A stretch of 14,053 nucleotides of DNA from JBCCFK01 sp965262315. Its GTDB lineage: Bacteria > Actinomycetota > Acidimicrobiia > Acidimicrobiales > UBA8592. Positions within the stretch are counted from its first letter, which is position 1; each line of letters opens with the position of its first letter. The notes beneath the pieces were generated by a model. The model was not told the DNA's origin. It saw nothing but the letters and a program-made list of their open reading frames with translations, and did not search any database. The DNA lies in assembly GCA_965262315.1 (NCBI GenBank), contig CBDHFJ010000155.1:1-14053 (forward strand), in the 5' to 3' direction. Below are positions 1 through 7,371 of the stretch, in pieces. The position numbers and the translations under genes are program-made.

Positions 1-429
1 CGTGGTCTCGGGTCGTCGAACGCCTGGAGGGCTCCAAGCAGTACTGGATGGCCACGACCCGGCCCGACGGTCGCCCCCACGTGGTGCCCCGGTGGGGTGC
101 ATGGCTCGACGGCCGGCTGTTCTACGACGGGTCCCCGGACACGGTCCACGTCCGGAACATCGTCGCCAACCCCGCGTGTGTGCTGCACCTCGAGGGACGG
201 CTGGCAGAGTGTGATCGTCGAGGGTCGAGCCGCTCCGGCCGATCCACCGGGTTTGGAGCTCGGTGAGCGAATCGCCGCGGCGATCGGCGGCAAGTACGGC
301 GCCGACGGCTACGAGCCGACGCCCGACTCGTGGGAGGGTGAGGACTCCGGCGGCCTCGTCGTGTTCACACCAACGAAGGCCATGGCGTGGTTCGACTTCC
401 CGAACGACGTCACCCGGTTCACGTTCTGA
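1..429 (+). pseudogene. PPOX-fold (pyridoxamine 5'-phosphate oxidase-like) protein, 5'-truncated and frameshifted
   Basis: The gene enters from the left edge. The frame starting at base 3 reads RLEGSKQYWMATTRPDGRPH, followed by VVPRWGAWLDGRLFY and VHVRNIVANPACVLHLE. This is the typical beta-barrel core of the PPOX / F420-dependent split-barrel family. At the GGG run at 194-196 the frame is lost. The other frame continues with DGWQSVIVEGRA and ends with VVFTPTKAMAWFDFPNDVTRF and a TGA at 427-429. Removing one G from the run restores HLEDGWQSVIVEG, a smooth family-like join, so the event looks like a single-base insertion, either a real mutation or a sequencing/assembly error. Such proteins bind FMN or F420 and act as cytosolic reductases or oxidases; the substrate cannot be told. 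It is convergent with the next gene, with 6 bp between the stops. Confidence 0.75.
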
Positions 430-435
430 GGCGGA

Positions 436-1518
436 TCAGCCCCGCACCTGCGGGGCGACCTCTTCGATGAAGCGGGCCGCAGCGTCAGCGGCTTCGGGGT
501 CTCGGCTGCCGAAGGACGCGCCGGCCACCGAGAACTTGTCGAGGCCCAGCTCGGTCAGGTGCCCGAGTCGGTCGACGCAGTGGTCGACCGACCCCATGAC
601 GGCGAAGGTGTCGAGGAAGTCGTCGGGGATCACGCTGGCCTGGCTGCCGGTGTCGCGGGCGTGGTGGTTCATGTCGTAGTTCTGGTGCACGGTCTCGAAG
701 ACGTCGCGTTGGGAGTCGTCGGCGGGGCCGTTCACCGTGCCGTGCATGGCCGAGAACCGGATGAACAGGCTGGCCGACCCCCGGCCGATCGCGCGGGCTC
801 TCGCCGGATCGTCGTGGGCGACGACGTTGACGTACGCGCCGAAGCTCAGCGTCGAGGGGTCCCGGCCTGCCTCCTCGGCTGCAGCCTTCGCCGTCTCCAC
901 GCCCCAGGCAACGCGCTCGGGTTGGGCGCCGAGGGCGAACATGACCCGGTCGGCGTGCCGTGCGGTGGCGCCGATGACCTTCTTGCCCGTGGCCGCCACC
1001 TCGACCGGGACCGGCTGGACTCGGCCCGAGGCCCAACGGATTCGGCTGGCATCGGGTTGGTCGGCGAGGTTGAGGTCGTCGACCGACGGAGCGATGTGGT
1101 CGGGGAGGGGTGGGATCGACTCGAACGTGACGTCCTCGCCGCGGCAGTAGCCGCACACGGCGGCCAGGTACTGCTCGAACCACGCCAACCGGGCGGGCGA
1201 CCGGCCCACGTGCGCGAGGGCCGAGTCGCCACGTCCGATGCCGAGGGTGAACCGGCCCTCGGACACCGCCTGGAGCGTGAACGCAGAGCTGGCGGTGACG
1301 GCAGGGTGGCGAGTCACCACGTTGGTCACACCCGTCATCAGCTGCAGGCGGTCGGTCGCGGTCGCGGCGAGCGCCAGGAAGACGTAGGGGTCGGGCGCGA
1401 GGTTCTGCGAGTCGACCATGCCCAGTGAGTCCCAACCGGCTGCCTCGAGCCGTCGGGCCATGTCGACCACCTGCGGCAGCGGCGTCGCCGGAACCGTCGT
1501 CGAGAACTCCACTGCCAT
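436..1518 (-). CDS. LLM-class flavin/F420-dependent oxidoreductase (luciferase-like TIM barrel)
   Basis: This 360-residue protein starts with ATG at 1518. It has the features of bacterial luciferase-like monooxygenases and methylene-H4MPT-reductase-like enzymes: an N-terminal barrel strand (VEFSTTVP), the LLM segment GRFTLGIGRGDSALAHVGR near residues 88-106, and a late barrel section (VMGSVDHCVDRLGHLTELGL) typical of the family C-terminus. These enzymes use FMNH2 or F420 for oxygenation or hydride transfer in the cytosol. It lies 65 bp downstream of hpaH on the same strand and may be the last gene of the hpaGRH operon. The gap is large enough for its own promoter, and it holds AACC and GGTT half-sites at 1547-1550 and 1559-1562. 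A role in aromatic catabolism is inferred from position only. The family is secure; the substrate and cofactor are not. Confidence 0.85.
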   Translation of the reverse strand: MAVEFSTTVPATPLPQVVDMARRLEAAGWDSLGMVDSQNLAPDPYVFLALAATATDRLQLMTGVTNVVTRHPAVTASSAFTLQAVSEGRFTLGIGRGDSALAHVGRSPARLAWFEQYLAAVCGYCRGEDVTFESIPPLPDHIAPSVDDLNLADQPDASRIRWASGRVQPVPVEVAATGKKVIGATARHADRVMFALGAQPERVAWGVETAKAAAEEAGRDPSTLSFGAYVNVVAHDDPARARAIGRGSASLFIRFSAMHGTVNGPADDSQRDVFETVHQNYDMNHHARDTGSQASVIPDDFLDTFAVMGSVDHCVDRLGHLTELGLDKFSVAGASFGSRDPEAADAAARFIEEVAPQVRG

Positions 1519-1583
1519 CCCTGTACCCCCAGAGTGCGAGAAACCGAACCGACCCTATGGTTCACTTCCTCTGGGCGCCAGCC

Positions 1584-2390
1584 TCAGCTGAACGCGAGGC
1601 CGAACGAGCCGAGGTTGCCGAAGTCGAAGTGGAACTCGTCGCCGGGGCGGATGTCGATCGGGCGGGTGAAGGAGCCGGCGAGGATGGTCTGGCCCGCCTC
1701 GAGGGTGAGGCCCTGCTCGGCGTACCGCCGGGCGAGCCACACGATGCCGGCTGCCGGATGGTCGAGCACCCCGGCGGCAACGCCGGTCTCCTCGATCGTG
1801 CCGTTGCGGTAGCCGAGGGCGCCGACCCACCGGAGGTCGACCTCCCGCGGTGCGACCTGGCGCCCACCGCAGATGATCCCCGCGTCTGCTGCGTTGTCGG
1901 CGATGGTGTCGATCACCGTGCGAGTCCGGCCGGTCTCGGGGTCCTTCCGGAACGAGCGGGCGGCGATGAGTTCAATGGCGGGGGAGACGTGGTCGGTGGC
2001 GTCGAGCACGTCGTCGACCGTGAGGTCGGCGCCGGCGAGATCGGTGGCCAGCACGAACGCCAGCTCGATCTCCAGCTTCGGGTCGCAGAAGCGCGCGGCA
2101 TCCAGCGTGGAGTCGGGCTCGAACACCATGTCTCTGGTGAGGAAGCCCGAGTCGGGAGTGGTGATGTTCATCGCCGCCTGCATGGCGCGGGAGGTCAGCC
2201 CGATCTTGTGGCCGACGAGTTCCTCGCCCCGGGCGAGCTTGCGGTCGAGCCACGCCGCTTGCACCCGGTAGGCGTCGTCCATCGTCATGTCGGCGTGCAC
2301 CGACGTGCTCTGGCGGATCTGGGTGGCGGTGGCCTCGGCGTCGTCGAGCAGTGCAGCCTCCGCTGCGACGTCGTCGTCGGACAAGCTCAT
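1584..2390 (-). CDS. hpaH: 2-oxo-hept-4-ene-1,7-dioate hydratase (HpaH)
   Basis: HpaH adds water to 2-oxo-hept-4-ene-1,7-dioate, making the substrate of the HpaI aldolase in the homoprotocatechuate meta pathway. The protein has 268 residues, against 267 in E. coli HpaH as I recall it, and aligns over its whole length. Conserved blocks are GHKIGLTSRAMQ (residues 60-71), DPETGRTR and DTIADNAADAGIICGGR (middle), GTIEETGVAAGVLDHPA and LEAGQTILAGSFTRP near the C-terminus. The metal-binding acidic residues of the family are present at Glu107, Glu109 and Glu140, with the active-site Lys62. Its ATG overlaps the hpaR stop as ATGA (2387-2390), so the two are probably translationally coupled. The related 2-oxopent-4-enoate hydratases are a less likely alternative, given the hpaG/R/F/E neighbours. 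Confidence 0.92.
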   Translation of the reverse strand: MSLSDDDVAAEAALLDDAEATATQIRQSTSVHADMTMDDAYRVQAAWLDRKLARGEELVGHKIGLTSRAMQAAMNITTPDSGFLTRDMVFEPDSTLDAARFCDPKLEIELAFVLATDLAGADLTVDDVLDATDHVSPAIELIAARSFRKDPETGRTRTVIDTIADNAADAGIICGGRQVAPREVDLRWVGALGYRNGTIEETGVAAGVLDHPAAGIVWLARRYAEQGLTLEAGQTILAGSFTRPIDIRPGDEFHFDFGNLGSFGLAFS

Positions 2391-2854
2391 CGGGATGCCT
2401 CCTTCGGTGCGCTCTCGAGGTCGAGCGCGGCGAGGTCGTGGAGTTCGTCGAGCAGTCGAGCGAGCCGAGCCGCGCCGAAGGCGGTCTCGATCGCGGCGTA
2501 GCGCTGCTCGGATTCGGGGGCGATCGCCCGCACCTGTGCAGCGCCGGCCGCGCTCAGCGCGATCAGGGACCGGCGCTGGTCATCGGGGTCGACCGCTCGA
2601 ACGATCAGGTCGCGGTCCTCGAGGTTGGCGAGAATGCGCGAGAGGCTCGGGGCCAGGAGGAAGGTGCGGGCGGCCAGCTCGCCCGCGTCGACCGGGGCCT
2701 TGGTGGCGGTGAGGGCTCGGAGCACCCGCCACTGCTGTTCGGTCAGGTCGTGCTCGGCGAGCAGTGGTCGGAACAACCGCATGGCGGACTCTCGTGCCTG
2801 GAGGAGCGCCATCGGGAGTGAGGCGTCGAAGGGCCGCATGGCCGGCGGCGTCAT
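2387..2854 (-). CDS. hpaR: MarR-family regulator of homoprotocatechuate degradation (HpaR)
   Basis: This 155-residue winged helix-turn-helix protein resembles E. coli HpaR most clearly at the N-terminus. The segment SLPMALLQARESAMRLFRPL followed by LTEQQWRVLRAL matches SLTIALLQAREAAMSYFRPI followed by LTEQQWRIVRIL. The recognition region (AARTFLLAPSLSRILANLED) and wing (DPDDQRRSLIALSAAG) follow. HpaR is known to repress the hpa meta-cleavage operon and to be relieved by pathway aromatics. The start at 2854 is chosen because it forms an ATGA overlap with the hpaG stop and has GGAG five bases upstream. A second in-frame ATG at 2839 is possible. The regulator is embedded between two catabolic genes, so it should be expressed with the operon it controls. 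Its likely target is the palindrome at 3787-3800. Confidence 0.88.
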   Translation of the reverse strand: MTPPAMRPFDASLPMALLQARESAMRLFRPLLAEHDLTEQQWRVLRALTATKAPVDAGELAARTFLLAPSLSRILANLEDRDLIVRAVDPDDQRRSLIALSAAGAAQVRAIAPESEQRYAAIETAFGAARLARLLDELHDLAALDLESAPKEASR

Positions 2855-3756
2855 TGCGGCTCCGGCGGGGTCAGTGTGGCCTCGGCCGTGCCGGGCTCGA
2901 ACTCGTCGGCGATGGTGTTCCGCAGGGTCCCGATCTCGGGGACGGTCACCTCGACCACGTCGCCCGGCTCCAGCCAGATCGGCGGATCGAACCGGGCGCC
3001 GGCCCCGGTGGGCGTCCCGGTGAAGATGATGTCGCCGGGTCGGAGCTCGGTGAACGTCGACAGGTAGTGGATCTGGTACGGGATCGAGTACTTCATCGTC
3101 GCCGGCGTGTCGTCCTGGCGCAGCTCGCCGTTGACCCTCGTTGTCAGGTGGAGCTGCTCCAGATCGCCGAACTCGTCGATCGGGACGAGCCACGGCCCGA
3201 TGGCCCCCGACGACAGCCAGTTCTTGCCCTGGGTCACGTTGAACTTGGCGTGGCGGACCCAGTCGCGGATCGTGCCCTCGTTGCCGAGCGTCAAGGCGGC
3301 GATGTGGTTCCGGGCGTCTGTGAGCGGGATGCGCCTGCCCCCGCGTCCGATCACCACGACGATCTCGCCCTCGTAGTCGAGTTGCGGGCTCTCGGGTGGG
3401 CGGACGAGGTCCTGATCGTGCGCCGTGAACGAGTCGGGAAAGCGTGGGAAGACCGAGGGGTACGCAGCGTCGGTCTTGTCGGCGTACTCGGCGGCGCGGC
3501 CGCCGTAGTTCACGCCGATGCAGAAGATCTTGCGTGGCCAGGAGAGTGGGCGTTCGAAGGTGATGGTGTCGAGTGCATGGTCGGCGGGCTCGCCCTCGTA
3601 GTCGCGGGCAGCTGTCAGGCCGGGACCTTCGAGCAGTGCCTGCATGTCGGCCACGTGGGGCATGCGCTCGCCCAGGTCGATGACGCCCGAGTCATCGAAG
3701 GCCATGACGCCGAAGTGGGCGTCGCCATCGATCGAATAGGAGAGGAGGCGGGTCAT
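2851..3756 (-). CDS. hpaG: Fumarylacetoacetate-hydrolase-family enzyme, HpaG-type isomerase/decarboxylase
   Basis: This 301-residue FAH-fold protein probably carries out the 5-oxopent-3-ene-1,2,5-tricarboxylate decarboxylation and/or 2-hydroxyhepta-2,4-diene-1,7-dioate isomerisation step of the pathway. Family motifs are KIFCIGVNYGGRAAEY (about 76-91), RFPDSFTAHDQDLVRP, the metal motif DYEGEIVVVIG with Glu129 and Glu131, GPWLV (about 187-191) and the C-terminal PGDIIFTGTPTGAG and LEPGDVVEV. The third acidic ligand, usually Asp in a ND..RDW context, is Glu160 here (GNEGTIRDW). E. coli HpaG is a fusion of two such domains; this is a single-domain version. The ATG at 3756 has GGAG five bases upstream, and it is the first gene of the leftward operon, 49 bp from divergent hpaF. 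The family is certain; HpaG function rests on context and other FAH-family hydrolases are possible. Confidence 0.82.
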   Translation of the reverse strand: MTRLLSYSIDGDAHFGVMAFDDSGVIDLGERMPHVADMQALLEGPGLTAARDYEGEPADHALDTITFERPLSWPRKIFCIGVNYGGRAAEYADKTDAAYPSVFPRFPDSFTAHDQDLVRPPESPQLDYEGEIVVVIGRGGRRIPLTDARNHIAALTLGNEGTIRDWVRHAKFNVTQGKNWLSSGAIGPWLVPIDEFGDLEQLHLTTRVNGELRQDDTPATMKYSIPYQIHYLSTFTELRPGDIIFTGTPTGAGARFDPPIWLEPGDVVEVTVPEIGTLRNTIADEFEPGTAEATLTPPEPQ

Positions 3757-3805
3757 CGATGCTCCGTGGGTGGCTCCATGATGGTGAACATGTTAAACAT
3801 ATCTC
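3757..3805. promoter_or_regulatory. Divergent hpaG/hpaF promoter gap with candidate HpaR operator
   Basis: Only 49 bp separate the two oppositely directed starts, so both promoters must overlap here. The stretch 3787-3802 is strikingly AT-rich for this genome. It contains the perfect palindrome AACATGTT (3787-3794) overlapping ATGTTAAACAT (3790-3800), whose 5-bp arms ATGTT/AACAT are inverted around one base. MarR proteins usually bind short AT-rich inverted repeats, and the hpaR gene lies in the adjacent operon, so this is the obvious operator candidate (inference). No Shine-Dalgarno sequence precedes the GTG start of hpaF, which may therefore be translated from a leaderless or very short-leader transcript. 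Confidence 0.55.
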
Positions 3806-4231
3806 GTGCCGCACATCACGATCGAGTACTCCGCCAACGTCGGTGAGCACCACGACATCGACGCGCTCGTGGGCACGGTCCACGCGGCTGCATTGGCCCA
3901 CGGCCTACCGGACGTGACCGGCCTGCGGACCCGAGCCGCCGAGCGCGCGCACTACCGGGCGATGACCGGCGACCCGTCCTTCGCCTTCGTCGCCATCCAC
4001 TGCCGCATCGGCCCGGGCCGGGCACAGGCGGACAAACGCTCGTTCATCGAGCAGGTCCTCGACGCGGCCGAGGCCGAGCTGGCCGACACGCCGCTGGCGA
4101 TCGCCTGGTCGATCGAACTCACCGAGCTCGACCCCGAGCTCCGCATCAATCGCAATCACGTCCGCTCGGCCATGGAGGCCGACGATCGAGACAGCTCGGC
4201 CATGGAGGCCGCCCACGAGGGAGACAGCTGA
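3806..4231 (+). CDS. hpaF: 5-carboxymethyl-2-hydroxymuconate delta-isomerase (HpaF)
   Basis: This 141-residue tautomerase-superfamily protein converts 5-carboxymethyl-2-hydroxymuconate to the oxo-hexene tricarboxylate isomer that HpaG uses. The GTG start at 3806 gives MPHITIEYSANV, placing the catalytic proline directly after the initiator, as in the E. coli enzyme (MPHFIVECSDN); this fixes the start. FAFVAIHCRIGPGR corresponds to YAFVHMTLKIGAGR of E. coli HpaF, and IELTELDPELRINRNHV to its C-terminal region. The family is usually about 126 residues. The extra C-terminus comes from a 30-bp tandem duplication (starting at 4164 and 4194) that repeats SAMEA. The stop overlaps the hpaE start by one base (TGATG), suggesting coupled translation. 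Confidence 0.9.
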   Translation: MPHITIEYSANVGEHHDIDALVGTVHAAALAHGLPDVTGLRTRAAERAHYRAMTGDPSFAFVAIHCRIGPGRAQADKRSFIEQVLDAAEAELADTPLAIAWSIELTELDPELRINRNHVRSAMEADDRDSSAMEAAHEGDS

Positions 4232-5760
4232 TGGCCGGATCCAGCCACACCTACGAGGAGAACCTGGCGGCTGCCGACCAGCACCTCGCCCGGTTCGCCG
4301 CCGAGCCGCTCCCGAACCTGATCGCGGGCGAGATGGTGCCGTCTCGGTCCGGAGCGACCTTCGAGAACACCTCGCCCATCGACGGCTCCCGCCTGGGCGA
4401 CGTGGCATCGGGCGATGCCGCCGACATCGACGCCGCCGCGAACGCCGCCGCCGAGGCCTTCGGCGCGTGGGGTGCCATGCCCGGCACCGAACGCAAGCGG
4501 ATCCTGCATCGCGTCGCCGACCTCATCGAGGAGAAGGCCCACCAGATCGCGGTCACCGAGTGCGTCGACACCGGCCAGACGATGCGGTTCATGTCCGCCG
4601 CTGCGCTTCGCGGCGCCGCCAACTTCCGGTTCTTCGCCGACCAGGCACCGTCGGCGGCCGACGGGCTGTCGCTGCCGTCCGCCGACCACGTGAACTACAC
4701 CACCCGCCACCCGATCGGCCCGGTCGGGGTGATCACGCCGTGGAACACCCCGTTCATGCTGTCCACCTGGAAGATCGCGCCGGCGCTCGCCGCGGGATGC
4801 ACCGTTGTGCACAAGCCGGCCGAGTGGAGCCCGCTGACCGCACAGTTGCTCGCCGAGACCGCACTCGAGGCGGGCCTGCCGCCCGGCGTCCTCAACGTCG
4901 TCCACGGCATGGGCGAGTCGGCCGGCAAGAGCCTCACCGAACACCCCGCCATCAAGGCCATCGCCTTCGTGGGTGAGTCGTCGACCGGCTCGATGATCCA
5001 GGCGCAGGGCGCCCCCACGCTCAAGCGCGTGCACTTCGAGCTCGGCGGCAAGAACCCGGTGATCGTCTTCGACGACGCCGACCTGGAGCGCGCCGTCGAT
5101 GCCGTGGTCTTCATGATCTACAGCCTCAACGGCGAGCGGTGCACCAGCAGCTCGCGGGTGCTCATCCAAGACTCGATCTACGACGAGGTCGTCGAGCGGG
5201 TCGCCGAGAAGATGCGCAATGTGCCGGTTGGCCATCCGCTCGATCCGTCGGCGGTCATCGGCCCGTTGATCCATCCCCGCCATCACGAGAAGGTGTGCAG
5301 CTACCTCGACATCGCTCGTGAGGACGGCGCCACCGTGATCGAGGGAACCGCCTGGGCCGACGCTCCCGCCGGCGGCACCTGGGTGGCGCCGACCCTGTTC
5401 ACCAACGCCCGTTCGGACATGCGCATCGCGCAGGAGGAGATCTTCGGCCCGGTCCTCACCGCGATTCCGTTCACCGACGAGGCCGATGCGATCAAGATCG
5501 CCAACGACGTCGACTACGGCCTCGCCGGCTACCTCTGGACCAAGGACGTCGGTCGAGCGCACCGGGTCGCCCACGCCCTCGAGGCGGGCATGATCTGGGT
5601 GAACTCCCAGAACGTGCGCCACCTGCCCACCCCGTTCGGTGGTACCAAGGCATCGGGCATCGGCCGTGACGGCGGCGACTGGAGCTTCGACTTCTACATG
5701 GAGACGAAGAACATCGCCGTCGCCCTCGACACCCACTCCATCCCCAAGCTCGGAGGCTGA
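4231..5760 (+). CDS. hpaE: 5-carboxymethyl-2-hydroxymuconate semialdehyde dehydrogenase (HpaE)
   Basis: This 509-residue NAD-dependent aldehyde dehydrogenase oxidises the ring-cleavage product semialdehyde to 5-carboxymethyl-2-hydroxymuconate. The Rossmann-domain motif GVITPWNTPFMLSTWKIAPA, the catalytic base Glu270 (FELGGKNPVIVF) and the nucleophile Cys304 (NGERCTSSSR) are all present with the standard 34-residue spacing. The segment around the Cys (FMIYSLNGERCT) matches HpaE (FTIFSINGERCT) better than generic betaine or succinate-semialdehyde dehydrogenases, and AQEEIFGPV is intact. It is about 20 residues longer than E. coli HpaE at the N-terminus. The start ATG overlaps the hpaF stop and a GGGAG motif lies upstream. 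The next dehydrogenase gene starts one base after the stop. Confidence 0.92.
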   Translation: MAGSSHTYEENLAAADQHLARFAAEPLPNLIAGEMVPSRSGATFENTSPIDGSRLGDVASGDAADIDAAANAAAEAFGAWGAMPGTERKRILHRVADLIEEKAHQIAVTECVDTGQTMRFMSAAALRGAANFRFFADQAPSAADGLSLPSADHVNYTTRHPIGPVGVITPWNTPFMLSTWKIAPALAAGCTVVHKPAEWSPLTAQLLAETALEAGLPPGVLNVVHGMGESAGKSLTEHPAIKAIAFVGESSTGSMIQAQGAPTLKRVHFELGGKNPVIVFDDADLERAVDAVVFMIYSLNGERCTSSSRVLIQDSIYDEVVERVAEKMRNVPVGHPLDPSAVIGPLIHPRHHEKVCSYLDIAREDGATVIEGTAWADAPAGGTWVAPTLFTNARSDMRIAQEEIFGPVLTAIPFTDEADAIKIANDVDYGLAGYLWTKDVGRAHRVAHALEAGMIWVNSQNVRHLPTPFGGTKASGIGRDGGDWSFDFYMETKNIAVALDTHSIPKLGG

Positions 5761-5761
5761 C

Positions 5762-7189
5762 ATGCGTGACCAGTTGTTGATCGGCGGGTCTTGGACCGAC
5801 GGCGCGGATGGCGAGCGCATCTCGGTGCTCGACCCGGCCACGGGCGAGGAGCTGACCACGGTGGCGGCCGGCACGCCCGCGGATGCGACCGCTGCGGTCG
5901 ACGCCGCGGCCGCGGCGCAGGCCGGCTGGGCGGCGACGGCACCACGGGAGCGGGCCGAGATCCTGCGGGCCTGCTGGGCCACCCTGGTCGACCACACCGA
6001 CGAGCTCGGCGAGCTCATCACGCGCGAGCACGGCAAGCCGTTGGCCGACGCCAAGGGTGAGATCACGTACGCCGCCGAGTTCTTCCGGTGGAACAGCGAA
6101 GAGGCCGTGCGCCTCCACGGCTCGATCGGCACCGCGCCCTCGGGTACCAACAAGATCATCGTTCACCACCCGCCGGTCGGCGTCGTGGTCATGGTGACGC
6201 CGTGGAACTTCCCGGCGGCGATGATCACCCGCAAGGTCGCGCCCGCGCTGGCTGCCGGCAACGCGGTCGTGATCAAGCCGCCCAAGGAGACCCCGCTGAC
6301 CGCGCTGCGTGTCGCCGATCTCCTCCAGGAGGCCGGCGTCCCGGACGGCGTGGTCAACGTCGTGCCCACCCAGAACTCCGGGTCCTGGTTCGACGCGGCC
6401 ACCGAGCACCGGGCCACTCGCATGGTGTCGTTCACCGGCTCCACCGAGGTGGGCCGAGTGCTGCTGCGGCGCTGTGCCGATCGGGTGCTGAAGGTGGCGA
6501 TGGAGCTCGGCGGCAACGCTCCCTTCATCGTCTTCGACGACGCGGACCTCGACGCTGCGGTCGAGGGCGCGATGGTGGCCAAGATGCGCCACTCGGCCGA
6601 GACCTGCACGGCTGCCAATCGCTTCTTCGCCGAGGCCGGCATCGCCCCTGCGTTCACCGAGGCGCTCGCTCAGGCGATGGGCGCCGTGAAGGTGGGCAAC
6701 GGCCTCGACGAGGGCGTCTCGTGCGGTCCGATGATCAACCCGGCCGCCATCGAGTCGATCGGCTCGCTGGTGGGTGCCGCTGTCGGGGCCGGCGCCTCGG
6801 TCGCGACTGGCGGCTCGGCCATCGACGGCCCCGGCTTCTTCTACGAGCCGACCGTGCTCGGCGGCGTCGACCCGCTGTCGCCGATCACCCGCGAGGAGAT
6901 CTTCGGCCCGGTCGCCCCGGTCATCCCGTTCACCGACCACGACGCGATGGTGGCCCACGCCAACGACACCGAGATGGGGCTCGCCGCCTACGTCTTCACG
7001 CAGGACCTCGCCAAGGGCATGCGCACCGCCGAGCGCCTCGAGTCCGGCATGGTCGGCCTCAACCGCGGTGCGATGTCGGACCCGGCGGCCCCGTTCGGTG
7101 GCATGAAGCAGTCGGGCCTCGGCCGCGAAGGTGCCAGCGAAGGCATCTACGAGTTCTGCGAGACCCAGTACATCGCCACGTCATGGTGA
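5762..7189 (+). CDS. Succinate-semialdehyde dehydrogenase family protein (GabD-like)
   Basis: This 475-residue aldehyde dehydrogenase is distinct from HpaE. LITREHGKPLADAKGEITYA and FFRWNSEEAVRLHG are hallmarks of the succinate/glutarate-semialdehyde dehydrogenase branch. The catalytic residues are Glu248 (MELGGNAPF) and Cys282 (ETCTAANR). MVTPWNFPAAMITRKVAPAL and REEIFGPVAPV are intact, as is the C-terminal GMKQSGLGREG. The start at 5762 has a perfect GGAGG five bases upstream (5752-5756). The open frame extends further 5', but only inside hpaE. In the homoprotocatechuate pathway the final aldolase releases pyruvate and succinic semialdehyde, so an SSADH in the operon completes entry into the TCA cycle. 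NADP versus NAD preference cannot be judged. Confidence 0.88.
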   Translation: MRDQLLIGGSWTDGADGERISVLDPATGEELTTVAAGTPADATAAVDAAAAAQAGWAATAPRERAEILRACWATLVDHTDELGELITREHGKPLADAKGEITYAAEFFRWNSEEAVRLHGSIGTAPSGTNKIIVHHPPVGVVVMVTPWNFPAAMITRKVAPALAAGNAVVIKPPKETPLTALRVADLLQEAGVPDGVVNVVPTQNSGSWFDAATEHRATRMVSFTGSTEVGRVLLRRCADRVLKVAMELGGNAPFIVFDDADLDAAVEGAMVAKMRHSAETCTAANRFFAEAGIAPAFTEALAQAMGAVKVGNGLDEGVSCGPMINPAAIESIGSLVGAAVGAGASVATGGSAIDGPGFFYEPTVLGGVDPLSPITREEIFGPVAPVIPFTDHDAMVAHANDTEMGLAAYVFTQDLAKGMRTAERLESGMVGLNRGAMSDPAAPFGGMKQSGLGREGASEGIYEFCETQYIATSW

Positions 7190-7357
7190 GGGGCTGATGT
7201 CGGTTGTCGGGTCTCGATCGGACGTGTCGAGGACGAGATGGTGAGGTTTGGCCGCGGGGCGTACCGGGATCTCGACCGGGAGTGTCGAGGACGAGGTGGT
7301 GAGGGGCTGATGTCGGTTGTCGGGTCTCGATCGGACGTGTCGAGGACAATGGGTGAG
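7184..7357 (+). repeat. Three-unit tandem repeat between the SSADH and ligA genes
   Basis: The gap holds three head-to-tail units, each beginning TGGTGAGG: 7184-7238, 7239-7296 and 7297-7349, followed by a remnant TGGGTGAG at 7350-7357. Units 1 and 3 share 51 identical bases (7184-7234 and 7297-7347, offset 113). The middle unit keeps only the core (CTCGAYCGG...GTGTCGAGGACGA) and the unit start. Unit 1 begins inside the last Trp and stop codons of the SSADH gene. No coding frame on either strand looks like a protein, and the open frames across it are repetitive Arg/Pro/Ser-rich shadows. The gap separates two genes that otherwise belong to one operon and ends just before the ribosome-binding site of ligA. 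Confidence 0.85.
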
Positions 7358-7371
7358 AGGGGGCTGGCGCC

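Noticed and set aside
5639..5761. Earlier in-frame start for the SSADH gene
   Set aside because: It would lie entirely inside hpaE; the ATG at 5762 has GGAGG at ideal spacing and gives the normal family length.
4156..6159. 667-codon open frame on the minus strand across hpaE and the SSADH gene
   Set aside because: It is antisense to two clearly recognised dehydrogenases, has no family motifs, and follows from GC-rich codon bias.
5492..6958. 488-codon minus-strand open frame across the SSADH gene
   Set aside because: Antisense shadow of a gene with intact catalytic motifs; its composition is Arg/Gly/His/Asp-rich without recognisable domains.
7190..7371. Small gene in the gap before ligA
   Set aside because: The frames there are repetitive Arg/Pro/Ser-rich translations of the tandem units on the minus strand, without a start site or domain.
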